Part shown: in pieces, positions 37,991 through 49,190 of the stretch
Numbering within the stretch: position 1 is the stretch's first letter
Layout of the letters: the number at the start of each line of letters is the position of its first letter
Made by a program: the position numbers and the translations under genes
DNA from: Larimichthys crocea
Taxonomy: Eukaryota > Chordata > Actinopteri > Sciaenidae
Length of the DNA stretch: 64,000 nucleotides
Direction: 5' to 3'
Assembly (NCBI RefSeq): GCF_000972845.2
Contig: NC_040017.1
Span: 27,597,941 to 27,661,940, forward strand
Notes under the pieces: generated by a model
What the model saw: the letters and a program-made list of their open reading frames with translations, nothing else
Databases searched by the model: none
What the model was told of the DNA's origin: nothing

Positions 37991-38967
37991 ATGGGCATGT
38001 GCATAACTGATCACTCATGTGATTAATTAAGATGATGGGCTCACTGAGATTGCTTACTTAATTTGATTGCTGGTGTTTTGAGCAGAGCTTTGGAGAATAA
38101 ATTCTTATCGGTGACTTCAGTCGTTCTCTCTTCCCCTCCACTCATTTCCTCTCCTCACCTTTCATTCATCTTCACTTCACCACTTTGCCTTGCTTACATC
38201 ATGATTCCTCACTCTTAATATTACCATCTCGCTCTGCAGTTATGATGGCGTTCCCTTCCTGATGCATGACTCCACCCTGAGGAGAACCACTAACGTTGCA
38301 GAGCTTTTCCCAAATCGGACACACCTGGATGCCTCCATGTTCACCTGGGCCGAGCTACAGCTGCTGAATGCTGGCAACTGGTTCTTATCGGTGAGACTAA
38401 CACATACACACACACACACACACAGATGATTTTTAGTGAAGTGTCAGAATGACTAAACACACACACTCTCTTACAGAGGGATCCGTTTGGTACTGTGTCG
38501 ACCCTGTCTGAGGCCGACTGCTTCCAGGCCCAGAACCAGTCTATTCCCTCACTGGCCCAGTTCCTGGAGTTAGCAGCCCGTAGCGGCAGACTGGTGCTGT
38601 TTGACCTGCGCAGGCCACCGTATGGACATCCCTACAGTCAGACATACATCAACACCACTCTGCAGGTGGTGCAGGCCCACATCAACTCCTCACAGGTAAC
38701 TGTACAGGGCAGAGTATAAAATATTTTTAATTCCAGGTCCAGATGGAAGTTGACACAGTAATTTATTATACAATATACTGTATTTGTGGGTTGGTTTGTT
38801 GTATAATTTGGATGATACCCAGTGAAAATCTCTAAAAACATTGTATCAGTTATTCACAATAATGTCCACTAAGATCGTCTCCAGTGTCTCGAGACATCTC
38901 TGAATTTTTAATATCTTCAAATAGTTTTTCCCTGTTATGATTGTTCCAAGTGGTGACGATGTTTTGT

Positions 38968-39007
<40 letters not shown>

Positions 39008-42000
39008 GTGCTGTGGCTGCCATCTGAGGACAGGGAGCTGGTCCAGGCTGTGGACCCAAAGCTGCAACAGACATCTGGAGAAAAGGCTTCTATTCAGGAA
39101 CTGACAGACAGCCACATTACCAGACTGAACCTGCACTACAGCACCATGTCACAACAGCAGATCAGGTACACACACACACGCACACAACAACAATGTATAT
39201 AAACCAAATCTAATGAATTGCTGCATTAATGTAACGACGATGCACCATTTGCAGTGAATACGTTTAACTGTAAAGATCATTATTGACAGATTTGAACATT
39301 TCAGAACGTCACACAGAAGTCACAATATGTTTGTCTTGCTGTAAGAAGACACTGATCACCACAGTGTACAGGAAACAAAGTCCTCCTGCAATGAACACCA
39401 CTCAGAAACGCTTCCACTAATAGAAAGAGAAAGAAGAAATAAGGAGACGATACAGATGTGCTCCTAATCATGCACCAGAGAAAAGTATGAAATGCTAAAG
39501 CTGAATTTGCAGCATGTTTGTATTTCAAAAGGTATTTTCTGTTTACACTGAGATATTTGCATTCATCTGCATTTCCAAAAGATGCCTGGTACATTTGACT
39601 AAATGCATAAAATAAATGGTCCCTAAATATAAACATACAGTGCATTCAAGCACTCACGTCCGTCTTCCATAAATCACCTGACAGAAACATGACATTTGAA
39701 TCTGTCTCTTCTGTTTGTGTGTGTGCATGTGTCAAGTTATGTAACTCAAGCTACAGATGGCCACCGTGTCCTCTGTGACTTCATCCTGTTGCTTGTCGAA
39801 CAGCCTCAGGGAAGTGACAAGAGGAAAGGGAAGGAGAAAGGAGAGGGAGAAGGGTAAAGAGTAGGTGGGTGAGAAGTTCATGGCGGGAGAGAGAGAGAGA
39901 AAGGAAAGGAAAACCTTGGTAGAGGAGAGAATGGGTTGGAGTGATATGAGAGGAGAAAGAGGTGAGGAGGTACAGACAGGTTGGAGATGGGAATTTAAAT
40001 GAGAGGAGGTGCTTCAGAAGAGAAGAGGCTACGAGAGGCTTATAAGTAGTACAAGAGAAATGTGTGGGAGGTACCTGTACACAAACAGAAGCTGTGGGAG
40101 AACAATCTGGAAATAAAAGGACTTGAAAGATGCTCGAGTGACTCAAACACTGACGGTTTTTAACACTGAAATAGTTTCCCCCCCCTGGTGTTGTTGAATC
40201 ATCTTCACTGTAATCTGAAACATGGAAATATCAGCTTTGATGGCACTGTATTTGTCATCAGCCTGGTTGGATGAATCATGTAACAGTTGTCTCAAAGACA
40301 TCAGTTTTCTGATTAAGAGAAAGAGTGTGGTAAAACCTTACAATGATAAGAATGAAATCTAAAGCACCATCTACTACTTTTAAAAATCTATTTATTTAGG
40401 ACTAAACAGCCTGTTGTTGTTCAATAACTGTTGGTTTTATCAGTGTGAACAGACATGTTAATGATAATTAGACAGTTAACTAGAAAATGCTCTCAGACAT
40501 CTGCTGTGGAAAAATCAGTGGCCTGATTATTTAAATCTGTTATTCTAAAACTGCAGTCTTGATTGGCAAGAAATCCTGGGGGTAGAAAAAAACCCAAACG
40601 ATTGTCATTTTAATTTAAAGTGCGGCAATAATTGGCCTTCTTCTGTCATTCTGTTTGGATCTGATTTTATTCTGCTCAGGCAGTTTGTGAACATCTGAGA
40701 AGATGGAGGTGCAGCTCACTGTGGCTGCTCATTCTTGATTCATTACTCCCTGCAATAATGACTGCTGTCTTGTTTGGTAAACAACAGAAGTCAATGTCAC
40801 TGACAAACATATAACTTTTCATGTAACTACTTCATAATAAAAGTCAGCTGGTGTTTTGTTAGTTAAATGCTTTGAATGTGAAGCTGCAGCAGAAGGAACA
40901 GTTTGGTTTGCATTAGCAAAATATTTCAAAAATAAAATAAAATTACTAGTATATATTTTCTACTGGCCTAATAAAGAAAGAAATATATTTTTGAGTCTGC
41001 TTTAAATGCATGGAGACACTATATATTTAATGTTTCATTGGTTTACTTTACCATGCATCCTACCAGGACTGTTCCTGTGACCACAGTGACTGAATGTGCA
41101 TGAGTCTAATTTATTGATGCATGTCTTACATGTTCATATTTATGCTCAGCTGTTGACAGCATTAGCAGTCAGTAAAAAAGGATTGATGGAGATTAAAAAC
41201 AACAAAATGCAGTAGCTACAGTAAAATGTGTGCGTTGATTTCACTGGCTCTGGTTTGTGTTTCTCACTCCTTTCCCCTGAAAAATGTTGTTATCAGAAAT
41301 AAGACTAGATGGAACTGGTCGTGTTTCAACAACTTTATAATTTAACTGTTTTGAACTGACCCTCAGTGTGATGATTAGAATAATTTCTCTCTGTTCTCTC
41401 ATCCTCCGTCTGTTTTTCTGTCTCAGTCTGTTTACTAGATGATCATTAGACTTTCAAAGGACACTTTCATCCTGACTCACATTCAGTGTGTGTGTGTGTG
41501 TGTGTGTGTGTGTACCATTGTGATAAATTACACCACACTCGCTCCCTCCCTTTCATCTTTCATGTCTTCTTTCCTCCTCTTCTCTTGTCTTCCCACCACC
41601 TTCTACTCCTCTCTTCATTTTGTATTAATCCTTAATCTTGGCTCTCCTTTCTCTGAAGTCAGTTCAAATCAAATAAGCTTTGTTGGCAAGAATGTTGCTA
41701 CATCATTGCCGATGCTACATCACATCCTTTAGCAGATTTATAAACAGGAGAAGGTGGAGCAGAGGTGAATGAAGGATGAGGGTGAGGCGAATACATACAA
41801 GATGGGAAGGTTACCCTAGTTTTTGTGGTGATTTCTGGACATATGATTCTAGCTTTCTAGGTCAGTAAATTTTCTGCTCTCATTGAGCTAATGCTCCGTC
41901 TCTGGCTTGCAGATCACAGTGAGAATAAAGCCAGCGAGGTCTGAGTGTGTACATCACTGTGTTCTTCATCTTTTTTATCAGCTATGGTGGTCAGACATGG

Positions 42001-43029
42001 GAGAAAAAGAGTTAAGGTGTTGTTTTTGACGGTGTATAATTTAGTTGGGTGGGATGTTACATGTTTTTGTAATTGTACAGGGTGAGGACTCGCTGGCTCT
42101 CAGGACCAGGTGATTAAGGAGACTCCTCCTGGATCTTTAAAACAAAGTAGTAACAAAATGATCTTCTCTCTCTCTACAGTAAGTACCAGTCAGAGAACAT
42201 CAGTACTAACCTGTATGTGATCAGCCAGCCGTGGCTCTACACTCTGGCCTGGTGTGCTGGAGCTCAGTCCGTAACCACCAACTCCATCCACATCCTGTCC
42301 AACATCAACAAGCCGCTTTTCCTCATGGTGAGCAGAATTCATTCGGATGTTATGATTCCCGCTGTCCTGAATAAAGTTCACATCATATTTCTTAAACGTT
42401 TGTAATGTTCAACATGATCAAAGGAGGTTGAAACTTTTAAACCTAAACTTTATAAAAGGTGTACTGTAGCACCACTTTTGCTGGATAACCCTGAGAGTCA
42501 TGAAAATAAAATATAAAAATATTTACCATGCACTTGTCAGACTGAGAATGCTCTTCAGATCATAATAAGCCTGAGATCATCATCATGTGCTACAAGCTCT
42601 ATTTTACCGGTGTCCAAATTGTGGAGTGTAAACCATCGTCTTTGGACTGTGAGCAGGATTTACTCGTATCCACTGTGATCACAATAGGACATTGTGCGTC
42701 GGTCTGAAAATCTCTTCAGCAGGTACTGTGGGTGTTTGATGATCGAGCCTGTGACTTTTGGTTACATAAACATCTCCCATCGCTTACATGTCTGTGTAAA
42801 TTCAAATGAGTTTGATTGCAGTCCAAGCCTGATACTTTATGGTCACCAAAGGATGTAATGAGATCCACGTCCACACTCCGAACACATCTGAAGAGCTTCT
42901 GTTTCAGCAAATGTAATCAACCCTCTCTGTCTCTGTCTCCAGACTCCAGAGGAATATAGTTTGATGTGGATTCTGACTGATGCTGTGTCTGCCTTCCTCA
43001 TCATTGCAGTATTCATATTCCATTGGTGG

Positions 43030-43073
<44 letters not shown>

Positions 43074-43995
43074 CTCTCCTAATTATCCTCCCCTGCTAAT
43101 TGTAACATCTGGTGTTGGGGTGGTGAAGCTGTGCAGGGTTGAGTCATCTTCGCTGCTGATGAGGTTTTCTTATTAATATGTAATCGGAGATGTCACTGTG
43201 GCCATTTGATGTGAAGAGAGGAAAGTATTGAAAGATGAGAAAGTGTGTGAGTGAAAGATGATTAGAGAAAGACAAGACAGTACAGAAATGCTACCTGAGA
43301 GAAGCTGGTTTATTTTTCCACGTGGTCTTCATTTATGTTGTATTGGCCATGAATTATATCAGTTATAATATTTGTCTTGCAAGCTGAATTGCAGAGACAC
43401 TGTGGCAGCTCAGCTTAGTGACAGGTCCGATCTGTAGAGGTGAGGAAAAGCTCATTTTCTCTTTTCGTGTGTGCAAACTGGTGCCACACTACACGTGCCT
43501 TCCTCAAGAGACTGTTTGAAAATGTACATGTATCTTTATCTTTATAATGTCTCGCCTCTATGACAGGCAGTTTTTACTCTACCATAAAGTGTGACCGTTC
43601 AGAACTAAACCCACTCTTGCACATGGTGGGATGACTCGTACAGTCTGGTTCTGTCTAAGCATAATCTGACCCTCAGACTGAGGATATGAGTGAGAGTGAG
43701 ACTGTGTCAGCGAGGTTCATCCCCTCCTGTCAGCCAGATGAGGCCTTTCCCCACAAAGGGCAGAATATATTTTTCAGGATGTTTTATCTTTTACTTTAGT
43801 TGTTGTTCAGCATCGTCTCTTTCATCATCAAACCCGTCTCTTTCCCTTTTATACCTGGGCTTTAGTCAACCTTCACCTGGACCCCCTCTCACACTAACAC
43901 ACACACCTTCGTGATGCTCAGTGTACACATCAAAGCAGTTATAGTGGGACTATAGGGGAACACAGAAACACACCTGGTTCTGATCTCTCTCTTTG

Positions 43996-44043
<48 letters not shown>

Positions 44044-44668
44044 CAGGTGGAGAGAGCGAGGCCTACCCTTCTGGTCCGGCAGCCGTCAGACTCACGAAAA
44101 TGGACCGTACAGCAAGTTCAGGACAGGTATGAAAACATTTAGTTTCTGTATGATTGTGGAGAGTTTTACATGTTAGTTTCATTTCAGTTGTGTCTAATGT
44201 CTCGTCTCCATCGTGGCAGTTATTAGCTGTAGGTCTTTTGATTCTGTTCTCTTTTTTTAATAAACCAAAGGTCGCTCTTAAAACTGAATATTCAAACTTA
44301 TCTGTGCATTTGAAACATTTTATCAAAATCAACACTGGGGAGATTTGCATGTTACAGCAGCTCACAACACACAAGGTGGATAAGAAAATACTAAATAAAG
44401 ATAAAACGAAAATGAAAATGATCCTATATACACTAGAAATAGAACAAAATTAAATGATATAATATAAGGACATTTTGTTGTAGGAGTCTACACTACTACA
44501 TTTTAGGAAATACTCTCCTGTTATCTTCCTGGTATATCTCATCATATATAAACGTAGCTTGGCTCAAGCTGTGGCCTGATCATCATATATAAACGTAGCT
44601 TGGCTCAAGCTGTGGCCTGATCAGCAGAGACACCATTTTATGATTATTTTATGATTAACGTCTCCTGC

Positions 44669-44712
<44 letters not shown>

Positions 44713-45493
44713 AGACTCTTCAGAGGCCATCTGTGTTCGCTGGAGCCCCCTCCACCACTCTGATCCCCCTGCCGGAGCCTTTGTCTCCCTCCCCTTGGTC
44801 TTCAACCCATGACCCCCTGCATGTCAGCCCTGCATGTCAGCCCTTCAGGAACCTTGTATGAACCTGAACCCTGTTTGAACTGTACAAGCTTCTGTGTTTC
44901 TTGTAGAAAACAAACACTAACCCTCTATGAAGCCTGTAGAGAGAGATTTGTTAAATGACTGTGGGGATTAAGCTTCACGAGGCAAACAGCAGCATAACAA
45001 TAGTCAAAGTGGTACAGACACACAGATCTTAAACAGGGTTGCTCAACATGTCAGTTAAGATTATATATGCATATATTCTCTGATTAGACAAAATAAAGCT
45101 ATCATGGGTGTAGCTGTACGAGGCTCCATGACTCATAACAACCATAAATGACCTCCATTAGAGAACTACAGTATGCATGGCTGTCTCACACCTAGTTATT
45201 TTCATGCTCACGTTATCTGTGCTTGTCTACCTGTCTGTATTTACACCTTCCTCCCACTCGTGTATGTTTCTCATGCACCCTTGCCCCAAGCCCTCTCTTC
45301 CAGTATGGCCTCTGTTGTACCCACAATGCTCCTCGACACGTAAAGGTAGAAACTCTAAGCTGTTTGATCTTTGCCCCCTTTTGCAGAGCTGAGTGATGTG
45401 TGGTCAATCTCCAGCGTCAACGTCCGACCTGACCTACGGAGCACGCCCAGTTCACCCAGTACCCCTCACCTGCCCACCATCACGGAGGAGTGA
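32137..45493 (+). CDS. gdpd4: glycerophosphodiester phosphodiesterase domain protein, GDPD4/GDPD5 type (16 coding exons, complete)
   Basis: Multi-pass membrane glycerophosphodiesterase. Exons: 32137-32150, 33755-33860, 34291-34394, 34513-34606, 34845-34904, 35008-35106, 35225-35318, 36710-36855, 37004-37086, 38240-38390, 38477-38695, 39008-39165, 42180-42327, 42943-43025, 44047-44126, 45387-45493 (TGA). The phases close exactly to 581 residues. The start is the ATG in the 32020-32150 exon: MPGCG joins [16 protein letters not shown], which matches the family N-terminus. Membrane segments lie around residues 45-65, 82-112, 127-145, 160-187 and 193-212, with a last one near 500-520. The GDPD domain carries LIGHRGAP (His ~234), ENT, the E-x-D pair ETD (~261/263) and [11 protein letters not shown] (His ~276), so the catalytic set looks intact. 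GDPD4 rather than GDPD5 is chosen because of the pak1 and myo7a neighbours. Confidence 0.9.
32421..32780. mobile_element. MITE-like element with terminal inverted repeats
   Basis: The left end TTAAAGGTCCACTGTGTAGG and the right end CTGACACACTGGACCTTTTTAA are near-perfect inverted repeats about 360 bp apart. Internal phrases (GGATTTAGTGGCATC, GCATGTAGGAGAA, CTAAGGTAACGAAAACACAA, TTTTCAGGTGATTATAC) match a non-autonomous DNA transposon common in percomorph fish as I remember it. TTAA at both edges would fit a TTAA target duplication; this is inference. It has no coding capacity and lies in a gdpd4 intron. Confidence 0.75.
33755..35318 (+). CDS. gdpd4: gdpd4 N-terminal membrane region exons
   Basis: Six exons (33755-33860, 34291-34394, 34513-34606, 34845-34904, 35008-35106, 35225-35318). 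They encode the cysteine-rich cytosolic start ([17 protein letters not shown]) and the first four hydrophobic segments, including the NDYDDFDW motif after the first segment, a hallmark of the GDPD4/5 group. Three of these exons have CA microsatellites next to a splice site. Confidence 0.9.
36710..42327 (+). CDS. gdpd4: gdpd4 catalytic GDPD domain exons
   Basis: Exons 36710-36855, 37004-37086, 38240-38390, 38477-38695, 39008-39165 and 42180-42327 encode membrane segment five followed by the phosphodiesterase barrel. They include [68 protein letters not shown] and [24 protein letters not shown]. By family topology the barrel faces the outside of the cell. A 3 kb intron separates the last two exons. 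Confidence 0.9.
39790..40050. repeat. purine-rich low-complexity tract
   Basis: About 260 bases dominated by G and A (GGAGAAAGGAGAGGGAGAAGGG and similar) within a gdpd4 intron. The long reverse-strand ORF here is a consequence of this composition and is not a gene. Confidence 0.8.
41645..41720. mobile_element. short interspersed repeat remnant
   Basis: TTCAAATCAAATAAGCTTTGTTGGCAAGAATGTTGCTAC resembles the 'TCAAATCAAGCTTTATTGGCATGAATG' segment scattered through teleost genomes. It is short, non-coding, and lies in the gdpd4 intron between 39165 and 42180. Confidence 0.45.
42943..45493 (+). CDS. gdpd4: gdpd4 last membrane segment and cytosolic tail exons
   Basis: Exons 42943-43025 ([18 protein letters not shown], the last hydrophobic segment), 44047-44126 ([15 protein letters not shown]) and 45387-45493 ([16 protein letters not shown], a Ser/Pro-rich end, TGA). 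The ELSDVWS pattern resembles the EISDGVEVSDVLS tail of mammalian GDPD5, which supports this as the ancestral last exon. Confidence 0.85.
43998..44042 (+). repeat. (GT)n microsatellite at a gdpd4 acceptor
   Basis: About 22 GT units end four bases before the ACAG acceptor of the exon at 44047. There is no conventional polypyrimidine tract between the repeat and the splice site. Confidence 0.95.
44540..44621. repeat. perfect tandem duplication, 2 x 41 bp
   Basis: 44540-44580 and 44581-44621 are identical units beginning CATCATATATAAACG, in the last gdpd4 intron and just upstream of the possible alternative exon. Confidence 0.95.
44715..45097 (+). other. gdpd4: possible alternative gdpd4 terminal exon with its own poly(A) signal
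   Basis: After a (TG)n tract, a TCAG acceptor at 44711-44714 opens a GC-rich exon-like block. In the phase left by the exon ending 44126 it encodes [15 protein letters not shown] and so on, with TGA at 44810-44812 (33 residues). An AATAAA follows at 45092-45097. Another frame is open further but does not match the donor phase. It may be an alternative last exon or a decoy. Confidence 0.35.
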
Positions 45494-46607
45494 CGGGGGA
45501 GAGACAGAGAGCAGAGAGAGAGAGAGAGAAAGTACTTTGGTTTCAAATCAAGTAGTTCTCAACAATCAAATGTGACCATTCTTACTGCCACATGCAGTAA
45601 ACAAACAATACAGTGACAGTTTGCAGAAATCATGTGAAATAGAAAATTGTGTATCCGTGTAGGACGCCATCACATCACAGGCTGATTGAAAATATGTTTT
45701 TAGGATGGCAAATAATATTTCAAAACAACAGAAGAAAAGTGAGCAGATTTCTGTAACCACAGACAGACAGCAGAAACATGTTGAGGTAACATACGAGACC
45801 GCAGACTCTCTTGTCTTTCTCCACTTCCTGTCTCATCCTCTCAGTCTGCGGGCCGACTGCCTGCAGGAGCCAAACTGCTGACCCAGACCTCATCCACTGA
45901 TGTGCCATCAGGACCGGAGCAGAGAGACTCTGGACACGAGCCCAGGAGCATCAGTGTTCATTTCCATACTGTAATCTCATACATGCCATTAAAATGCCTG
46001 GGCACTGAGGACAGTTAGACACTAGCCCAGAGCTAGCTGACATGCTTGAGAACATCGCTCATCATTCAACACCACCAGCTGAGCTCCACAACGCAAGACA
46101 TTAAAGAAACTAAACAAGAAAACAAAGAATATTTACTGCTGTAATCATACAGCCTGCTTCACTCTTTCCGTCTCGTGTTTCTAGTTGATAAAAACCAAAT
46201 GTCTGTCAAAGGAAGAACAGCAGAGTGAACCGTGAAACTTCAGAGCAGGAGATGATGGACGATGATGAATCTGGACTTCTGCAGGAGCTATACTTTTTCA
46301 TTTTCAGCTGTACAGATATCAGGTGCATTAGACCAAACCTTAAACCATGTCTTAAGATTTTAATCTCTGTGTGTGTCTGTGAGTTGTTGGACTGACAGAA
46401 TGAATGTAAACCTGAGGTTTGAGGGTAGATGTTAGTTACTATTTTTGTTTTGTACTAAAGTGAATGTATTATCAAGTGAGGCCATGTTTCTCAAAAGCAT
46501 ATGAGGAACGCTCTGGCTGGGAGTTTTGGCTCGTCAGTTTGGCTGCACATTTGTGCCAAATGTAGAATCAGCTGCTCTAAATAAAGACGAAGATGCTTTT
46601 GAGAAAC
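45494..46607 (+). other. gdpd4: gdpd4 3' UTR with candidate poly(A) signal
   Basis: Non-coding DNA after the TGA. AATAAA occurs at 46580-46585. A 15 bp perfect inverted repeat (46486-46500 with 46593-46607) flanks it. ATTAAA occurrences further on (about 48862) leave a longer UTR possible. Confidence 0.5.
46486..46607 (+). repeat. 15 bp perfect inverted repeat enclosing a poly(A) signal
   Basis: GTTTCTCAAAAGCAT (46486-46500) is the exact reverse complement of ATGCTTTTGAGAAAC (46593-46607). AATAAA at 46580-46585 lies near the 3' side of the loop. It could be the terminal inverted repeats of a 122 bp MITE or an RNA hairpin at the gdpd4 3' end. Confidence 0.8.
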
Positions 46608-46609
46608 CA

Positions 46610-49190
46610 GACCATGTGCTCTTTTTATGAGGCAGTTAATATGCTTTCTTCTCAAATGTACACACAGAGTATTTTCTGGAAGAATGACCATATAGTCCAT
46701 CTGTGCAATGTTGTCCCAACTTCAACTGATTTTGGATCTGGGATCCAGAGTGTCTTGTCTCAGTTTTCAGGTGTGATGTTAGGGGCCTTGTTCTTCTGAG
46801 GGTTTTTTTGCCCCTTTGCTTGATGTTGGAGACGAAGCAGGATGTTCTGCAGTAAGTGCCATTTAAAAAACAAACCAACAAAAAAACTATGGCTTTGTTT
46901 TCATCCTTTAGAATCCTTTTATCCATCCTGCACAGTAAATGTACTGGAATTATTGCATCGGAAAAAAAACATTATATTATATTTTCTGGCAAATCTCCCT
47001 GGATGTGGGTTTCTATTGCCAGAAATTGATGTAACATGGTTCACATTGGGCTCTGTTAAATTTAACCTGCAGACACAATTTTACCCAACTTGCCTTTCAT
47101 TGAGCATTTAATCTCCCATTCTGGCTCATTCTTGGATAATGTTGAACATATTAAGTTAAGAGCTTGTTTGGATTTTGGCTGTTGGTCTTTGTGTGTCCTG
47201 TACCACCGTTCAGTCGGCTGTCGTCCATCGGACTGAGGTGGTGCTGAAGCGCGTTTGAAGGCAGATGAATGTTAGGCGGCAACACAAGACCTCGTGGTTG
47301 CTGATTGAGATTGTGGTCACTGCATTTCACAGTTGAGTCATCACAGTGCAGAGTCACATGACTGTCTTAAGACTGCAAGTGCAACAAAGCAACTTAATGT
47401 ACTGTATTGTATTGTAATATGAATAAGTGGTTAGCACTTAGTTTAAGTGTATTTGTGTTCCTGTTGAGAATATAGTAGCTGATCTGTTGGGTAGGCTAAG
47501 CTACAGTTATTGATCACTGCACAGCCATATTTATTCTATTGAATATGTTTATCACTATAAGACCGTTCATTTTAGGTGAGTGAGTCCGTTAACAGAAGTA
47601 CATTGAATTTCCTTTGGAAGTGCATTACATTTCAAAGCTTGCATGTGCTGGATTTATCCACCTTTTGTTTTATGGATGCTTTCTCAAAGATACCGCCACC
47701 CCACACAAAATCTACCTTATTAATGTCAAACTGTCTGTAAAGAGACTTCCAGTGGTGGAAACAATATTCAAACATCCATGGAAACTTTGGGGTTTCCTAA
47801 AACACAGTCAGGTTAAATAGCAGCAGTCTCAAGGTCAAGAACAAACAATCTGCTGCGAAACTTTCAGCAGAGCCGCACACCAGGTGATTCTTTTCTCTCT
47901 TTGACCTCTGGACTGCTGCCCTGTTTTCCTGACTTCAGTTTTGGGAAATACAGACTGTTTTTTAAGACAGGCTTAACTTTTGCACAGACCTTTGTTGGTA
48001 CCTTCAACCCAACTAAGCAAGAAACCTCTTTTTGCGAACTCATCAGATATCCTGAAAACAGAGGTTTAACCTCAGGCTCTGTTTTTGCTTTTAAATCTTT
48101 ATATTTAGGACAAACATCCAGTTAAGTTATGGCCCTTGCATGCTGCTCTGCACGCAGAAATCTCCAAAGATGTTTGGAGATACTCAGAGGAAATGGATGT
48201 TACGAACATCAAACATGCGTTTTGTTTGGCCCACAGACTTCTCAGTGTTCAAACTCAGCCACCTTCACTGAGATTTTCTTGGCTTTATTATTATTATGAT
48301 CTCATTCTCATTTTCTAATCCAGTCCATCAGTACAACATACCTGCTTTGCTGTCTTGATGCAAGAATAGATATAATTATTTATTTTTACATGCCCATGTA
48401 ATGGAATTATTAAATGAGCTCTCCTTTGTCAAAGCTGTCGGTCCTGACTGGAAGCTGTGGTACTGTTGGCTGTTGTCAAGCTCGTCTTTTTTTTGTCTAA
48501 ATGTGACAAAAAAGAAGTGAGGAGCTGCCTGCTGAAATGTGAGACATAAAATATTGGATCTCTTAAAATCAGATCTTCTGAATTCGAAAATCACATTGAA
48601 ATCAAAAGTCTTTGAATAATGCACTGCAGTACTTGGTACTGAGGAAAAATAACCTAAGATATAATCAAAGTGTTATATTGGTATTATAGTCCAGATGCCA
48701 TTCTTTCAAATGGTTATTTTTTTGTAGTATTTTACAGTGTGCTGTACTGAACAGCTATTTTATTTCATTTTATTTCATTTTATAAAGCGTTCCAAATTTT
48801 TGCTTTTTCTTTTTTTTTTTACTGTAACTTTTCTCTTGTTGTAAATGCTTCTGTCATCTAGTATTAAAACATTAGAAATAAGGTTTGGTTGTTGGTAGCT
48901 CTGTCTGTGGAGGTTCTCCATCACATTTAAAGTTTCGTACGCCTGAAGTGAACAGACCCTTATCAACTCTTGAAAGTGAAGTTGGATCCACTGAGCTTCT
49001 GTCTTGTTACATACGCCTAGAACATGCAGAACCAGAACTAGTGCTAACTAACATTATTTCAGACTGCAAAGATCACATCATGACCGAGCTTTGAGTCACA
49101 TCCATCAGAAAATGTTAGGCGACTGTAAAACCCTCCTGATACCCAATATATTACTAAAATTACCAGTAGACTAACGAACAAACAGGTTGC
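46610..49190. other. convergent intergenic or UTR region, no gene recognised
   Basis: AT-rich sequence between the two facing 3' ends. The ORFs here are short and lack motifs. ATTAAA near 48862 on the + strand and AATAAA on the - strand (TTTATT at about 49208-49213) suggest that the two transcripts may end within a few hundred bases of each other near 48.9-49.2 kb. Confidence 0.4.
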
